From: an uncultured Lachnospiraceae bacterium
GTDB lineage: Bacteria; Bacillota; Clostridia; Lachnospirales; Lachnospiraceae
Reading direction: 5' to 3'
DNA: 7,036 nucleotides
Assembly (NCBI GenBank): GCA_910584695.1
Contig: CAJUBR010000109.1
Location: 1-7,036, forward strand
The notes under the pieces: generated by a model
The model's input: the letters and a program-made list of their open reading frames with translations, nothing else
The model's database searches: none
What the model was told of the DNA's origin: nothing
Program-made: the position numbers and the translations under genes
Shown here: positions 1-6,154 of the stretch, piece after piece
How the letters are laid out: each line of letters starts with the position of its first letter
How positions within the stretch are numbered: position 1 is the first letter of the stretch

Positions 1-67
1 GTTTCAGGATGCCTGTGAGATTATCCCTGTCCGCCTTTTCGTCCTCGCAGACTGCTATCTGAAGCAT
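1..67 (-). CDS. Partial response regulator, N-terminus only, probably LytTR/AgrA-like
   Basis: The first 22 codons of a gene that leaves the window at its left edge. Reading from the ATG at 67-65, the protein begins MLQIAVCEDE and continues with a charged helix-like stretch (KADRDNL). A short hydrophobic beta strand followed at once by an acidic C-E-D-E pocket is how receiver domains start, and the 'IAVCEDE' form is typical of LytTR-family (AgrA-like) regulators rather than OmpR-type ones, which usually read 'ILIVDDD'. A strong ribosome binding site (GGAGG, 77-81) lies 9 bases before the ATG. The gene is in the same direction as the kinase gene ending at 195, 127 bases away. The output domain is outside the window, so LytTR membership is inferred from the N-terminus alone. 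The start region is duplicated in degraded form at 6856-6893. Confidence 0.72.
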   Translation of the reverse strand, partial: MLQIAVCEDEKADRDNLTGILK

Positions 68-86
68 TGGTTCCTGCCTCCTTTTG
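48..86. repeat. Imperfect direct repeat, left copy (flanks the six-gene cassette)
   Basis: A 39-base stretch covering the ribosome binding site, start codon and first six or so codons of the left-edge regulator. It matches 6856-6893 in the same orientation at 33 of 39 aligned positions (five substitutions and one single-base gap). A weaker match of about 9 of 15 continues just beyond base 86. This copy is the intact, functional-looking one. Confidence 0.75.
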
Positions 87-194
87 ACGATTTGTGATTT
101 AATAACCTATTTTACTATAAATACAGCAATATTTGCATTACTTTAATATCTTTCTTAAACAGGTCCCGTTTTAGATAGATATTTCACTTATTAT
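68..194. other. 127-base AT-rich intergenic region between kinase and left-edge regulator
   Basis: The region lies between the kinase stop and the next ATG on the minus strand. It is AT-rich and probably carries the promoter of the left-edge regulator: TATAGT can be read near 115-120 as a possible -10 box, but no good -35 accompanies it. A short dyad (157-171, AAAC/GTTT arms) has no following U-tract, so I do not call a terminator. Read-through from the kinase into the regulator therefore remains possible. Confidence 0.4.
77..81 (-). promoter_or_regulatory. Ribosome binding site of the left-edge regulator
   Basis: GGAGG on the minus strand, within AAAAGGAGGC, 9 bases upstream of the ATG at 67. 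It fixes the start of the partial gene. The matching position in the degraded copy near 6886 reads GGACG, so that copy has lost this signal. Confidence 0.75.
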
Positions 195-1067
195 TTAAAA
201 CTGTACTGTAATGTATAACATTTCCCCTTTGTACTCAGCGCTTATCTGTCCGCCCATTCGCTCTGTCAGTAACTTTGCAATAGAAAGCCCTAAGCCTGTG
301 GAGTAATAGTTTGTTCCTACAGTATAAAAACGTTCAAACAGCCTGCCCACAATCACCGAATTTAAGGTTTGTGCCGTATTGGAGAATGTTATGGTGCCAT
401 TTTCTTTCATATCAACAAACAAATCTCCGTCTGAATGTTTTAAAGCATTGCTTATGATATTGGAAAAAATACGGTTTAATGCACTTACATCCAACATTCG
501 CCAGACAGGTTCCTCTGGCATGGCTATCACTGGCTGAATACCTTTTTCCTGCATCATCCCATAAAAGGACAGCAGGCTCTCCCCCAACACACTGACAACA
601 TTTATTCTCTCCCTCTTAAGCTCATAGGAAGATGCGGCTATACTATAGCGAAACATTTCTTCCGTCAGGCTTATCATCACATCTACCCGGTTCTGAACCT
701 GTGCAAGATACTCATCCACGGCCGCGCTTTTTTCTTCATGTTTCAAAAGATTAAGATAACCACAGATTGCTGTCAGCGGAGTACGCAGGTCATGTGAAAT
801 ATTTGTCACGGAGTCTTTCAGTTCCTGATCTCCCTGCTGATAACAGCGGCGTTCTTTACGAAGCAGGCGAAGCTCTGTATTGATCCGGTCAGCCAGTTCC
901 CGCATGTTCTTATCACGACTGGAAATATCAATAAGGATATTTGTATCGGTCTTAAGCCTGTCAGCAAATGCTTCCATGATCTCTCTAACAGATTTTTCCA
1001 TGAGATATATTTTTATTGATAACATTATTATGATGACCACTAATATACCGACAAGACTATAGACCAT
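195..1067 (-). CDS. Sensor histidine kinase with a single membrane helix, probable partner of the OmpR-type regulator
   Basis: A 290-residue kinase that should autophosphorylate on His92 and pass phosphate to the regulator encoded at the other end of the cluster. One membrane helix (about residues 3-22) is followed by a charged helical linker (about 23-85), then the H-box SHDLRTPLTAICGYL (His92), the N-box NIISNALKHS (Asn207), an F-box-like LFERFYT (243-249) and the G2 box STGLGLSIAK (about 256-265). There is no extracytoplasmic sensor domain, so ligand sensing probably depends on the membrane or on a partner such as the adjacent transporters (inference). The usual DxGxG G1 motif is replaced by FSNTA near 228-232. 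I recall this variation in related Firmicute kinases, so it need not mean inactivity. The ATG at 1067 has AAGGGA (1075-1080) 7 bases upstream. The gene starts 12 bases after the permease stop, so it is probably co-transcribed with it. Confidence 0.93.
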   Translation of the reverse strand: MVYSLVGILVVIIIMLSIKIYLMEKSVREIMEAFADRLKTDTNILIDISSRDKNMRELADRINTELRLLRKERRCYQQGDQELKDSVTNISHDLRTPLTAICGYLNLLKHEEKSAAVDEYLAQVQNRVDVMISLTEEMFRYSIAASSYELKRERINVVSVLGESLLSFYGMMQEKGIQPVIAMPEEPVWRMLDVSALNRIFSNIISNALKHSDGDLFVDMKENGTITFSNTAQTLNSVIVGRLFERFYTVGTNYYSTGLGLSIAKLLTERMGGQISAEYKGEMLYITVQF

Positions 1068-1079
1068 TCTTTTATCCCT

Positions 1080-1895
1080 TTACTTGATTGCCTTTTTCCT
1101 AAATGATAAAATTCCAGCAGCCGTTATACCTATACTTTCCACCGCAGAAAATAGAAATATTTTAGGGAATGGATTTTTCAGAATCTGCATTGGTAAATAT
1201 TCCCCGTGACTCTCAAATATAGGCATACTTTCATAAGTCGCTTGGCCATATGGATTGATAAGCAGCAGATATTCAAAACCCATCCGGGTTCTGGCATCCA
1301 TATAGTGTTCATCCAAAGAGTTTTCCACCTGTGATGTATCCGTCATGCTCATTTCCTGCTCCCGCAAAGCACTGTGAAAATTGGTACCCATCATACTTAG
1401 TCCAATATACAGTACAAGAAGAATCACTAAGCTTGACAGATTTGAGCTGCTTTGCATCGACACAAACACAGATATCGCAGTGATGAAAATGATAGTACAT
1501 ATACACGCAAGATAATAAGCAAAAAGTGTCTGAACAGAAAAATAATATGTCCAGTTAAATATTGCCCCTGCAATTATAGTAGTCAAAACAGATAAATGAA
1601 ACAAAATGACAGCAGCGAAAATATGCAAAATAAGCTGAGCCAAATAAATCTCCATTCTGGTATGTCCCGTAGCCAGCTTATTGCGGATTGTTCCACAAGA
1701 ATATTCCATTCCAATAAATTGCGAAACACAAATAGCAGAGAATGCTCCGATTACAATCATAATATAAAACAAAAAACTATCAATAACCGGCGGATTAAAA
1801 TATAGTACCGAAAACAGGACGACTGCCGCACATTCAATATAGTAAAGCCTGAAATGGAATAACCTGCGAAGCTCAGCAAAAAATATTCTACTCAT
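1080..1895 (-). CDS. ABC-2 type permease, BcrB/LanE-G-like, membrane partner of the E-loop ATPase
   Basis: A 271-residue integral membrane protein with about six hydrophobic segments (roughly residues 17-34, 39-61, 88-112, 122-147, 153-170 and 246-264). The motif GMEYSCGTIRNKL at 62-74 is the cytoplasmic coupling segment typical of ABC-2 permeases of the bacitracin/lantibiotic-immunity type. A hydrophilic stretch (about 171-245) separates the last two membrane segments and is probably extracytoplasmic. The start ATG lies inside the end of the upstream ATPase gene (8-base overlap, ATGAGTAG), with GGAGG (1904-1908) 8 bases before it, so the two are translationally coupled and probably form one transporter. 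Only one permease of this class is present, whereas LanEG systems have two. It would therefore act as a homodimer (inference). The substrate is unknown; an antimicrobial peptide is the family-based guess. Confidence 0.88.
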   Translation of the reverse strand: MSRIFFAELRRLFHFRLYYIECAAVVLFSVLYFNPPVIDSFLFYIMIVIGAFSAICVSQFIGMEYSCGTIRNKLATGHTRMEIYLAQLILHIFAAVILFHLSVLTTIIAGAIFNWTYYFSVQTLFAYYLACICTIIFITAISVFVSMQSSSNLSSLVILLVLYIGLSMMGTNFHSALREQEMSMTDTSQVENSLDEHYMDARTRMGFEYLLLINPYGQATYESMPIFESHGEYLPMQILKNPFPKIFLFSAVESIGITAAGILSFRKKAIK

Positions 1896-2802
1896 AACTG
1901 CTACCTCCTACCAATGAAAAAAAATAACTCTCCAGATCTTCATCCTTTTCCTGCATGGAAAAAATCTCGCAGTTTTCCTTTGCCAGCTCTGCAGCAAGTT
2001 TGGATATATTTACTTTTGCATATATTTCCGCAGATGTAGCAGAAAGAATTTTATGGTCAACATTTGCAGTATGCAATATATGGGCAAGAACCTTCGTATC
2101 CGTTACTTCTACATGGATGCATTTGCGACACGCAGCCTCCAGTTCCGCCTTGCTCACTTCTTTTAATATTCTGCCACTATCGATAAACCCATAATATGTT
2201 GCAATTTTGGCAAGTTCATCCAGGATATGGCTTGAGATTAACACCGTAATCTGTCTCTCGCGGTTCAGTCTCAGGATCAATTCACGCACTTCTACAATTC
2301 CCTGGGGATCAAGACCATTAACGGGTTCATCCAATATCAGAAAATCCGGATCTCCCACCAGCGCTATAGCAATTCCCAACCTTTGGCGCATGCCCAAAGA
2401 AAAATTTTTCACCTTTTTCTTACCGGTTTCTCCAAGCCCCACCAGTTTCAGGATATCCCGCAATCCTTCAAAGGAAGGCAACCCAAGAACCAAATACTGT
2501 TGTTTCAAGTTATCCTCAGCTGTCATATCCGGATAAATTGACGGAGTCTCCACCACTGCCCCTATGCGGCGCCTTGCTTTCACAATGTCCCGTTCATCGT
2601 TACGGATTCCATACAAGGTAAAACTGCCAGAAGTAGGCTCCTGTAATCCACAGACCAGGCGGAGCAGAGTCGTCTTACCGGCACCGTTTTTCCCAACAAA
2701 TCCATAAATAGCCCCTTTGGGAATATGCATTGTAAGCCCGTTTAATGCCTGAAAATTCCTGTATCTCTTGTCCAGACAGTTTGTTGTCAGCACATAATCC
2801 AT
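1888..2802 (-). CDS. ABC transporter ATPase, BcrA/LanF-type with E-loop
   Basis: A 304-residue nucleotide-binding subunit that should power export or expulsion of a peptide together with the overlapping ABC-2 permease. Walker A is GKNGAGKT (37-44), the signature is SLGMRQR (135-141) in place of LSGGQ, Walker B is FLILDEP (154-160), the D-loop is GLDP (163-166) and the H-loop histidine is His192. At the Q-loop position the sequence is VVETPSIYP, with Glu85 where most ABC ATPases have Gln. This E-loop is described for lantibiotic self-immunity ATPases (LanF) and is a good family marker. About 85 residues follow the core domain (from about 220), as is usual for this group. The ATG at 2802 has AGGAG (2813-2817) 10 bases upstream. 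It starts 48 bases after the FtsX permease stop, with no terminator seen between. Confidence 0.92.
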   Translation of the reverse strand: MDYVLTTNCLDKRYRNFQALNGLTMHIPKGAIYGFVGKNGAGKTTLLRLVCGLQEPTSGSFTLYGIRNDERDIVKARRRIGAVVETPSIYPDMTAEDNLKQQYLVLGLPSFEGLRDILKLVGLGETGKKKVKNFSLGMRQRLGIAIALVGDPDFLILDEPVNGLDPQGIVEVRELILRLNRERQITVLISSHILDELAKIATYYGFIDSGRILKEVSKAELEAACRKCIHVEVTDTKVLAHILHTANVDHKILSATSAEIYAKVNISKLAAELAKENCEIFSMQEKDEDLESYFFSLVGGSSYE

Positions 2803-2850
2803 AATATTTTATCTCCTAAAATTAAATGTAGTGCTCAAATATTGCCAGTG

Positions 2851-5361
2851 TTATTCCTGCCTGATTCGTGCTATTACCGAATCCCTGGAAATGATCTGCT
2901 TACCATAAACAGGAACTATAATTGAAACAATAAAATATACTATCCAAATCGCTATCATTGGTGTCATCGTGATATATCCGGCATAGTATTCGACCAACCC
3001 TGCAAACACATTAGAAACCAATGGTATCAAAACAACACCCAGGGCAAGTGAACCTGATAACGCTGACAGAGAGAAAATAATACCTTCTGTGCAAAGCATT
3101 TTCCGTAACTGCTTTCCCTGCATCCCAATACTCTGCATCGTGGCTATTTCTTTTTTTCTGCTTATAATAGATGTCAAAATAACATTGACAAAATTAACAA
3201 TCCCTATTACCCCAATAACTACGCTCATAAAAGTGCCAACAATCCAGAATTCTGATTTCAAGCTGTCAAAGGAAGTGTAATATGTCTTCGCAGATATATA
3301 AGACATGCTTAGCCATTCATTGCTGCATTGGCTATCAATATATTCTTCCATCTGATCAATATCTGCTGCATCAAAAGAATAATTCATCAATGTCGCATTA
3401 CTGATTTTTCGGAGTTCATCACTGCTTAAGTAATAACAAAATCCATTAGTAGTAAATTGGCAATATTCTGTTCTTCCCCGATTCATTTTCGCCAGAAGTG
3501 TATATTGATATTTCTGCCCATCCAATACGATTGTAACTGTATCTCCAACAGCAAATTCTGAAGACCCGGCAGCACTCATAATAATATATTCTCCAGAACC
3601 CATCTTACGGAGTAATTCTTCTATGTCTGTTGTCCCCTCTGTTATCTCAAAATTAGACAGCACATAATCATCTGCTCCATATAACTGACAGCTAATCATA
3701 CCATTATTGGATTTGTACCTGGCACCTGTGCTGATTCTGATATATTGGTTGCCTTCCTTATCAGTCTCACTGTGCTGCTCCCAGTCGGGATACTCAAACA
3801 ATGACTCTCCCATCGGTGTGCAGGCATACATAGCCCCTCCCTGTAAGAAGCCTTCCTGCCTGTTAATTTCATTTATAACAGCTTCGTCCAAAGCATCATC
3901 ATTTGTCCGAAAATGTTTATTTACGTTAAAATAATTACTATTTCCTATTACAAAATCTGATTTCATCTTGCTCTGCAAATATTTCTCCCTGTCTATCCCA
4001 TTTGCCAGAATAAACGTACAGTTAAAAAGGATCAGGCTAATGCTTAATGAAACGATAACTAAAATCATTCTTTTTTTGTTTCTTCCAACATTAGCTGCAG
4101 CAAGCTTTTCTAAACTTCCTTTTTTTACTTTTCTTTTCTTTTTGTGGATTGTTACTTCCCCATCCGTACACCGCAATGCGGCTACTGGTGAGATTGAGAC
4201 AGCTGTTCTGACCGATTTTTTTGCACTATAATATACAGTCATAGCAACAAAGATTACCGTAAACAATATCGCATAAACTTTAATTCCATATTGATAATAC
4301 CCCTCATTTATTGTTGTTGTCCTTGCGATATACGGAAACAAAATATTGCCCAATACGCCTCCAATCACAATACCAAGCGGAATTCCTAATATCATCAGCA
4401 TGGAGGCCTGATGCCTTACAATCCTGATAATTGTTTTTTTGTCAGTCCCTATCATTCTGAGCAGTGCCCAAAAATGGATATCCTGTGTAATAGATATTTC
4501 GAATATGTTATAGATGACTAAATATCCCGTGAACATCAATAGAAAAACAATTAAAGCTATGCCTATCATAGTTGATATATCTACGGAGACCTGCGTCTCA
4601 TATGCCGGATTTATACTTGCATCCAAAAAATTCCCTGTCTGATTCTCCATGGTATAACCACATTCATTCAACTTGTCAGTGAAATATCGTAATGGAAATA
4701 TTTTATTATCAATCTTAATATCCATCATCCGAACTCCAGAATATTCACCGTCAACCAAGTACGTATTCTCCAATTCAGTAGCATATTTATCGACAAACGC
4801 CTTGGAAACAATAATACTTTGCCTACTGTATGCATCGGACTGTATAATTCCTGCAATTTTAAAATCTATTATATATAACCGGTTTCTCATAATAAATTCC
4901 AAAGATACCGTGTTTCCAATTTCCGCCTTCACACCCATTTCTTCTAAAGTTTTACTGTCACATATAATTTCATTTTCTTTCATTGGCACTGTGCCCACAG
5001 AAGGAGTACAGAAATGCGTTAACATGTAATTTTCATCCATATAAGACATTTCAATTGGCGGCCCTGATAAAGATTCATTATTTATTTGAGATGATATAAA
5101 TAAACGATATCCAACATTTCCATTTCCAAAAGCCCGCTGTAGTATTTCATAATCATCATCCGAAATATACTTTATCGTCGCAAATGATGTCGAACCATTC
5201 AGCCGCATTTCCTCTTTTTGCTGTGAGTCTGAAATGCTACTGAATATCGTCATTAACACCGTAAACATAACAGTGGTCAGTGCAATCGCTATTACCAATA
5301 TCACATTTCTGGTTTTACCTTCCGTCATTTTTTTATTTGATAGTTTTCTTTCTATTTTCAC
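2851..5361 (-). CDS. Large FtsX-family ABC permease with two extracytoplasmic domains
   Basis: An 836-residue permease built as two similar halves. I see eight membrane segments: about 20-42, 262-288, 318-344 and 360-378 in the first half; 431-453, 704-734, 759-785 and 798-820 in the second. Each half has a large soluble domain after its first helix (about 43-260 and 454-700). FtsX-type coupling motifs follow both domains: WALLRMIGTDKKTIIRIV near 298-315, and RKKEIATMQSIGMQGKQLRKM near 735-755. A lysine-rich cytoplasmic linker (about 407-416) joins the halves. BceB permeases instead have ten helices and one big loop, so this is a different FtsX architecture. The start is GTG at 5361, with AAGGGGGGG (bases 5370-5378, minus strand) as ribosome binding site 8 bases upstream, and only 15 bases after the ATPase gene. 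Together they form one transporter. Sampled stretches look more AT-rich than those of the kinase gene. Confidence 0.92.
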   Translation of the reverse strand: MKIERKLSNKKMTEGKTRNVILVIAIALTTVMFTVLMTIFSSISDSQQKEEMRLNGSTSFATIKYISDDDYEILQRAFGNGNVGYRLFISSQINNESLSGPPIEMSYMDENYMLTHFCTPSVGTVPMKENEIICDSKTLEEMGVKAEIGNTVSLEFIMRNRLYIIDFKIAGIIQSDAYSRQSIIVSKAFVDKYATELENTYLVDGEYSGVRMMDIKIDNKIFPLRYFTDKLNECGYTMENQTGNFLDASINPAYETQVSVDISTMIGIALIVFLLMFTGYLVIYNIFEISITQDIHFWALLRMIGTDKKTIIRIVRHQASMLMILGIPLGIVIGGVLGNILFPYIARTTTINEGYYQYGIKVYAILFTVIFVAMTVYYSAKKSVRTAVSISPVAALRCTDGEVTIHKKKRKVKKGSLEKLAAANVGRNKKRMILVIVSLSISLILFNCTFILANGIDREKYLQSKMKSDFVIGNSNYFNVNKHFRTNDDALDEAVINEINRQEGFLQGGAMYACTPMGESLFEYPDWEQHSETDKEGNQYIRISTGARYKSNNGMISCQLYGADDYVLSNFEITEGTTDIEELLRKMGSGEYIIMSAAGSSEFAVGDTVTIVLDGQKYQYTLLAKMNRGRTEYCQFTTNGFCYYLSSDELRKISNATLMNYSFDAADIDQMEEYIDSQCSNEWLSMSYISAKTYYTSFDSLKSEFWIVGTFMSVVIGVIGIVNFVNVILTSIISRKKEIATMQSIGMQGKQLRKMLCTEGIIFSLSALSGSLALGVVLIPLVSNVFAGLVEYYAGYITMTPMIAIWIVYFIVSIIVPVYGKQIISRDSVIARIRQE

Positions 5362-5369
5362 CGTAGATT

Positions 5370-5376
5370 CCCCCCC
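5370..5376 (-). promoter_or_regulatory. Ribosome binding site of the FtsX permease, a run of seven G
   Basis: On the minus strand the only purine-rich element before the GTG start is AAGGGGGGG, ending 8 bases upstream. A homopolymer of seven G as the core of the ribosome binding site is unusual, and combined with a GTG start may give modest translation. The run touches the stop codon of the preceding ATPase gene (5377-5379). Confidence 0.55.
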
Positions 5377-6042
5377 TTAAGCTATTATTTTTCCATCTCT
5401 TATTGTAATTCTACGGTCTGCCAATGCAGCGATTTCATTATTATGGGTAATCAGGATAATAGTCTGGTTAAATTTTTCACTGGTCATTTTAAGAAGTGCC
5501 ATCACATCCTCACTTGTCTTACTATCCAAATTCCCCGTCGGTTCATCAGCAAGGACAATCTGAGGTTTTGCTATCAATGCCCTTGCTATAGCAACTCGCT
5601 GCTGTTGTCCCCCTGACAAATTATTGGGCATTTCATATAATTTGTCACGAATCCCCAGAAAGTCTATGATTTCCGATAGATACTCTTTATCCACTTTTGT
5701 ACCATCCAGCTCTACTGGCAGAGTGATATTTTCCAGTACATTGATAACAGGAATAAGATTATAACTTTGAAAGATGAAACCAATATTTTTTCTTCTGTAA
5801 GCAACCATATCCTCGCTATCCATTTCATATATTTTGGCGCCATCCAAAATAATTTCTCCATCGGTAGGCTGCTCCAATCCCCCTAACATATACAGCAGCG
5901 TAGATTTTCCACTACCACTCATTCCAACAATAGCAACAAATTCTCCACGCTTGATACCAAAATCCACGCCATCAACCGCTTTGACCAAATTATTTTCTTT
6001 ACCATAATATTTACATAGACCCTGTGCTTCTACAATATTCAT
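5377..6042 (-). CDS. ABC transporter ATPase, MacB/LolD/BceA type
   Basis: A 221-residue nucleotide-binding subunit for the FtsX permease that follows 15 bases later. Numbered from the chosen start, it has Walker A GMSGSGKS (40-47), the Q-loop Gln92 in GFIFQSYNLIP, the signature LSGGQQQR (142-149), Walker B IVLADEP (162-168), the D-loop NLDS (171-174) and the H-loop His200. 'FQSYNLIP' and 'ADEPTGNLDS' are hallmarks of the MacB/LolD/BceA family, which works by mechanotransmission through FtsX permeases. I start at the ATG at 6042 because GGAGGG (6053-6058) lies 10 bases upstream, whereas the in-frame ATG at 6060 has no ribosome binding site and would place GGAGGG inside the coding sequence. The longer form would add MEGKRK. 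Expression is probably controlled from the repeats at 6115-6154. The transported substrate is not evident. Confidence 0.92.
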   Translation of the reverse strand: MNIVEAQGLCKYYGKENNLVKAVDGVDFGIKRGEFVAIVGMSGSGKSTLLYMLGGLEQPTDGEIILDGAKIYEMDSEDMVAYRRKNIGFIFQSYNLIPVINVLENITLPVELDGTKVDKEYLSEIIDFLGIRDKLYEMPNNLSGGQQQRVAIARALIAKPQIVLADEPTGNLDSKTSEDVMALLKMTSEKFNQTIILITHNNEIAALADRRITIRDGKIIA

Positions 6043-6052
6043 TTTACGCTTT

Positions 6053-6058
6053 CCCTCC
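6053..6058 (-). promoter_or_regulatory. Ribosome binding site that decides the start of the first ATPase
   Basis: GGAGGG on the minus strand, 10 bases before the ATG at 6042. It overlaps an upstream in-frame ATG (6058-6060) that itself has no ribosome binding site, which argues for the downstream start. Confidence 0.6.
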
Positions 6059-6091
6059 ATATCACTTTATATCTATTTTTTCTCCTACTTT

Positions 6092-6119
6092 CATCTAAAG
6101 AATATCATACGGAAGTCAA
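6092..6119 (-). promoter_or_regulatory. Candidate promoter for the transporter-kinase transcript
   Basis: TTGACT at 6119-6114 and TAGATG at 6097-6092 on the minus strand are separated by 16 bases. The -35 is good (TTGAC) and the -10 is poor (4 of 6), as expected for a promoter that needs an activator. An alternative extended -10, TGATATTCT at 6107-6099, lacks a matching -35. The exact start point is uncertain. Confidence 0.4.
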
Positions 6120-6154
6120 GAAAGCGGTCAGAAAAGCGTCAAGATCTGGTCAAG
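6115..6154 (-). promoter_or_regulatory. Phased CTTGAC direct repeats, candidate response-regulator operator
   Basis: On the minus strand CTTGAC occurs at 6154-6149, 6143-6138 and 6120-6115, and a degenerate copy (TCTGAC) lies at 6132-6127. The spacings are 11, 11 and 12 bases, about one helical turn. OmpR-family regulators such as PhoP and VicR/WalR bind tandem direct repeats with this period, and an OmpR-family regulator is encoded immediately upstream. The last repeat contains TTGACT (6119-6114), which could serve as a -35 box with a weak -10 (TAGATG, 6097-6092, 16-base spacer). That would place the repeats at and above -35, as for an activator. The first repeat overlaps the stop codon of the regulator gene. 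The repeats are seen directly; the binding protein is inferred. Confidence 0.6.

Noticed and set aside
157..171. Short dyad (AAAC/GTTT arms with pairing G and C inside) downstream of the kinase gene, as a terminator
   Set aside because: The stem is about six pairs with a G-U pair and a tiny loop, and no U-tract follows on the minus strand.
4071..4125. Runs of seven A (coding strand) in the lysine-rich linker of the FtsX permease, as a programmed frameshift site
   Set aside because: The reading frame is intact through both halves and no second-frame product or stimulatory structure is evident. The runs simply encode lysines.
3968..4231. Plus-strand open frames such as 3968-4231, 4673-5029 and 2207-2536
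   Set aside because: They lie wholly inside well-supported minus-strand genes and their translations show no protein-like motifs.
6058..6060. Upstream in-frame ATG as start of the first ATPase
   Set aside because: There is no ribosome binding site before it, while GGAGGG just after it fits the ATG at 6042, and homologous proteins usually begin close to the MNIVEA-like segment.
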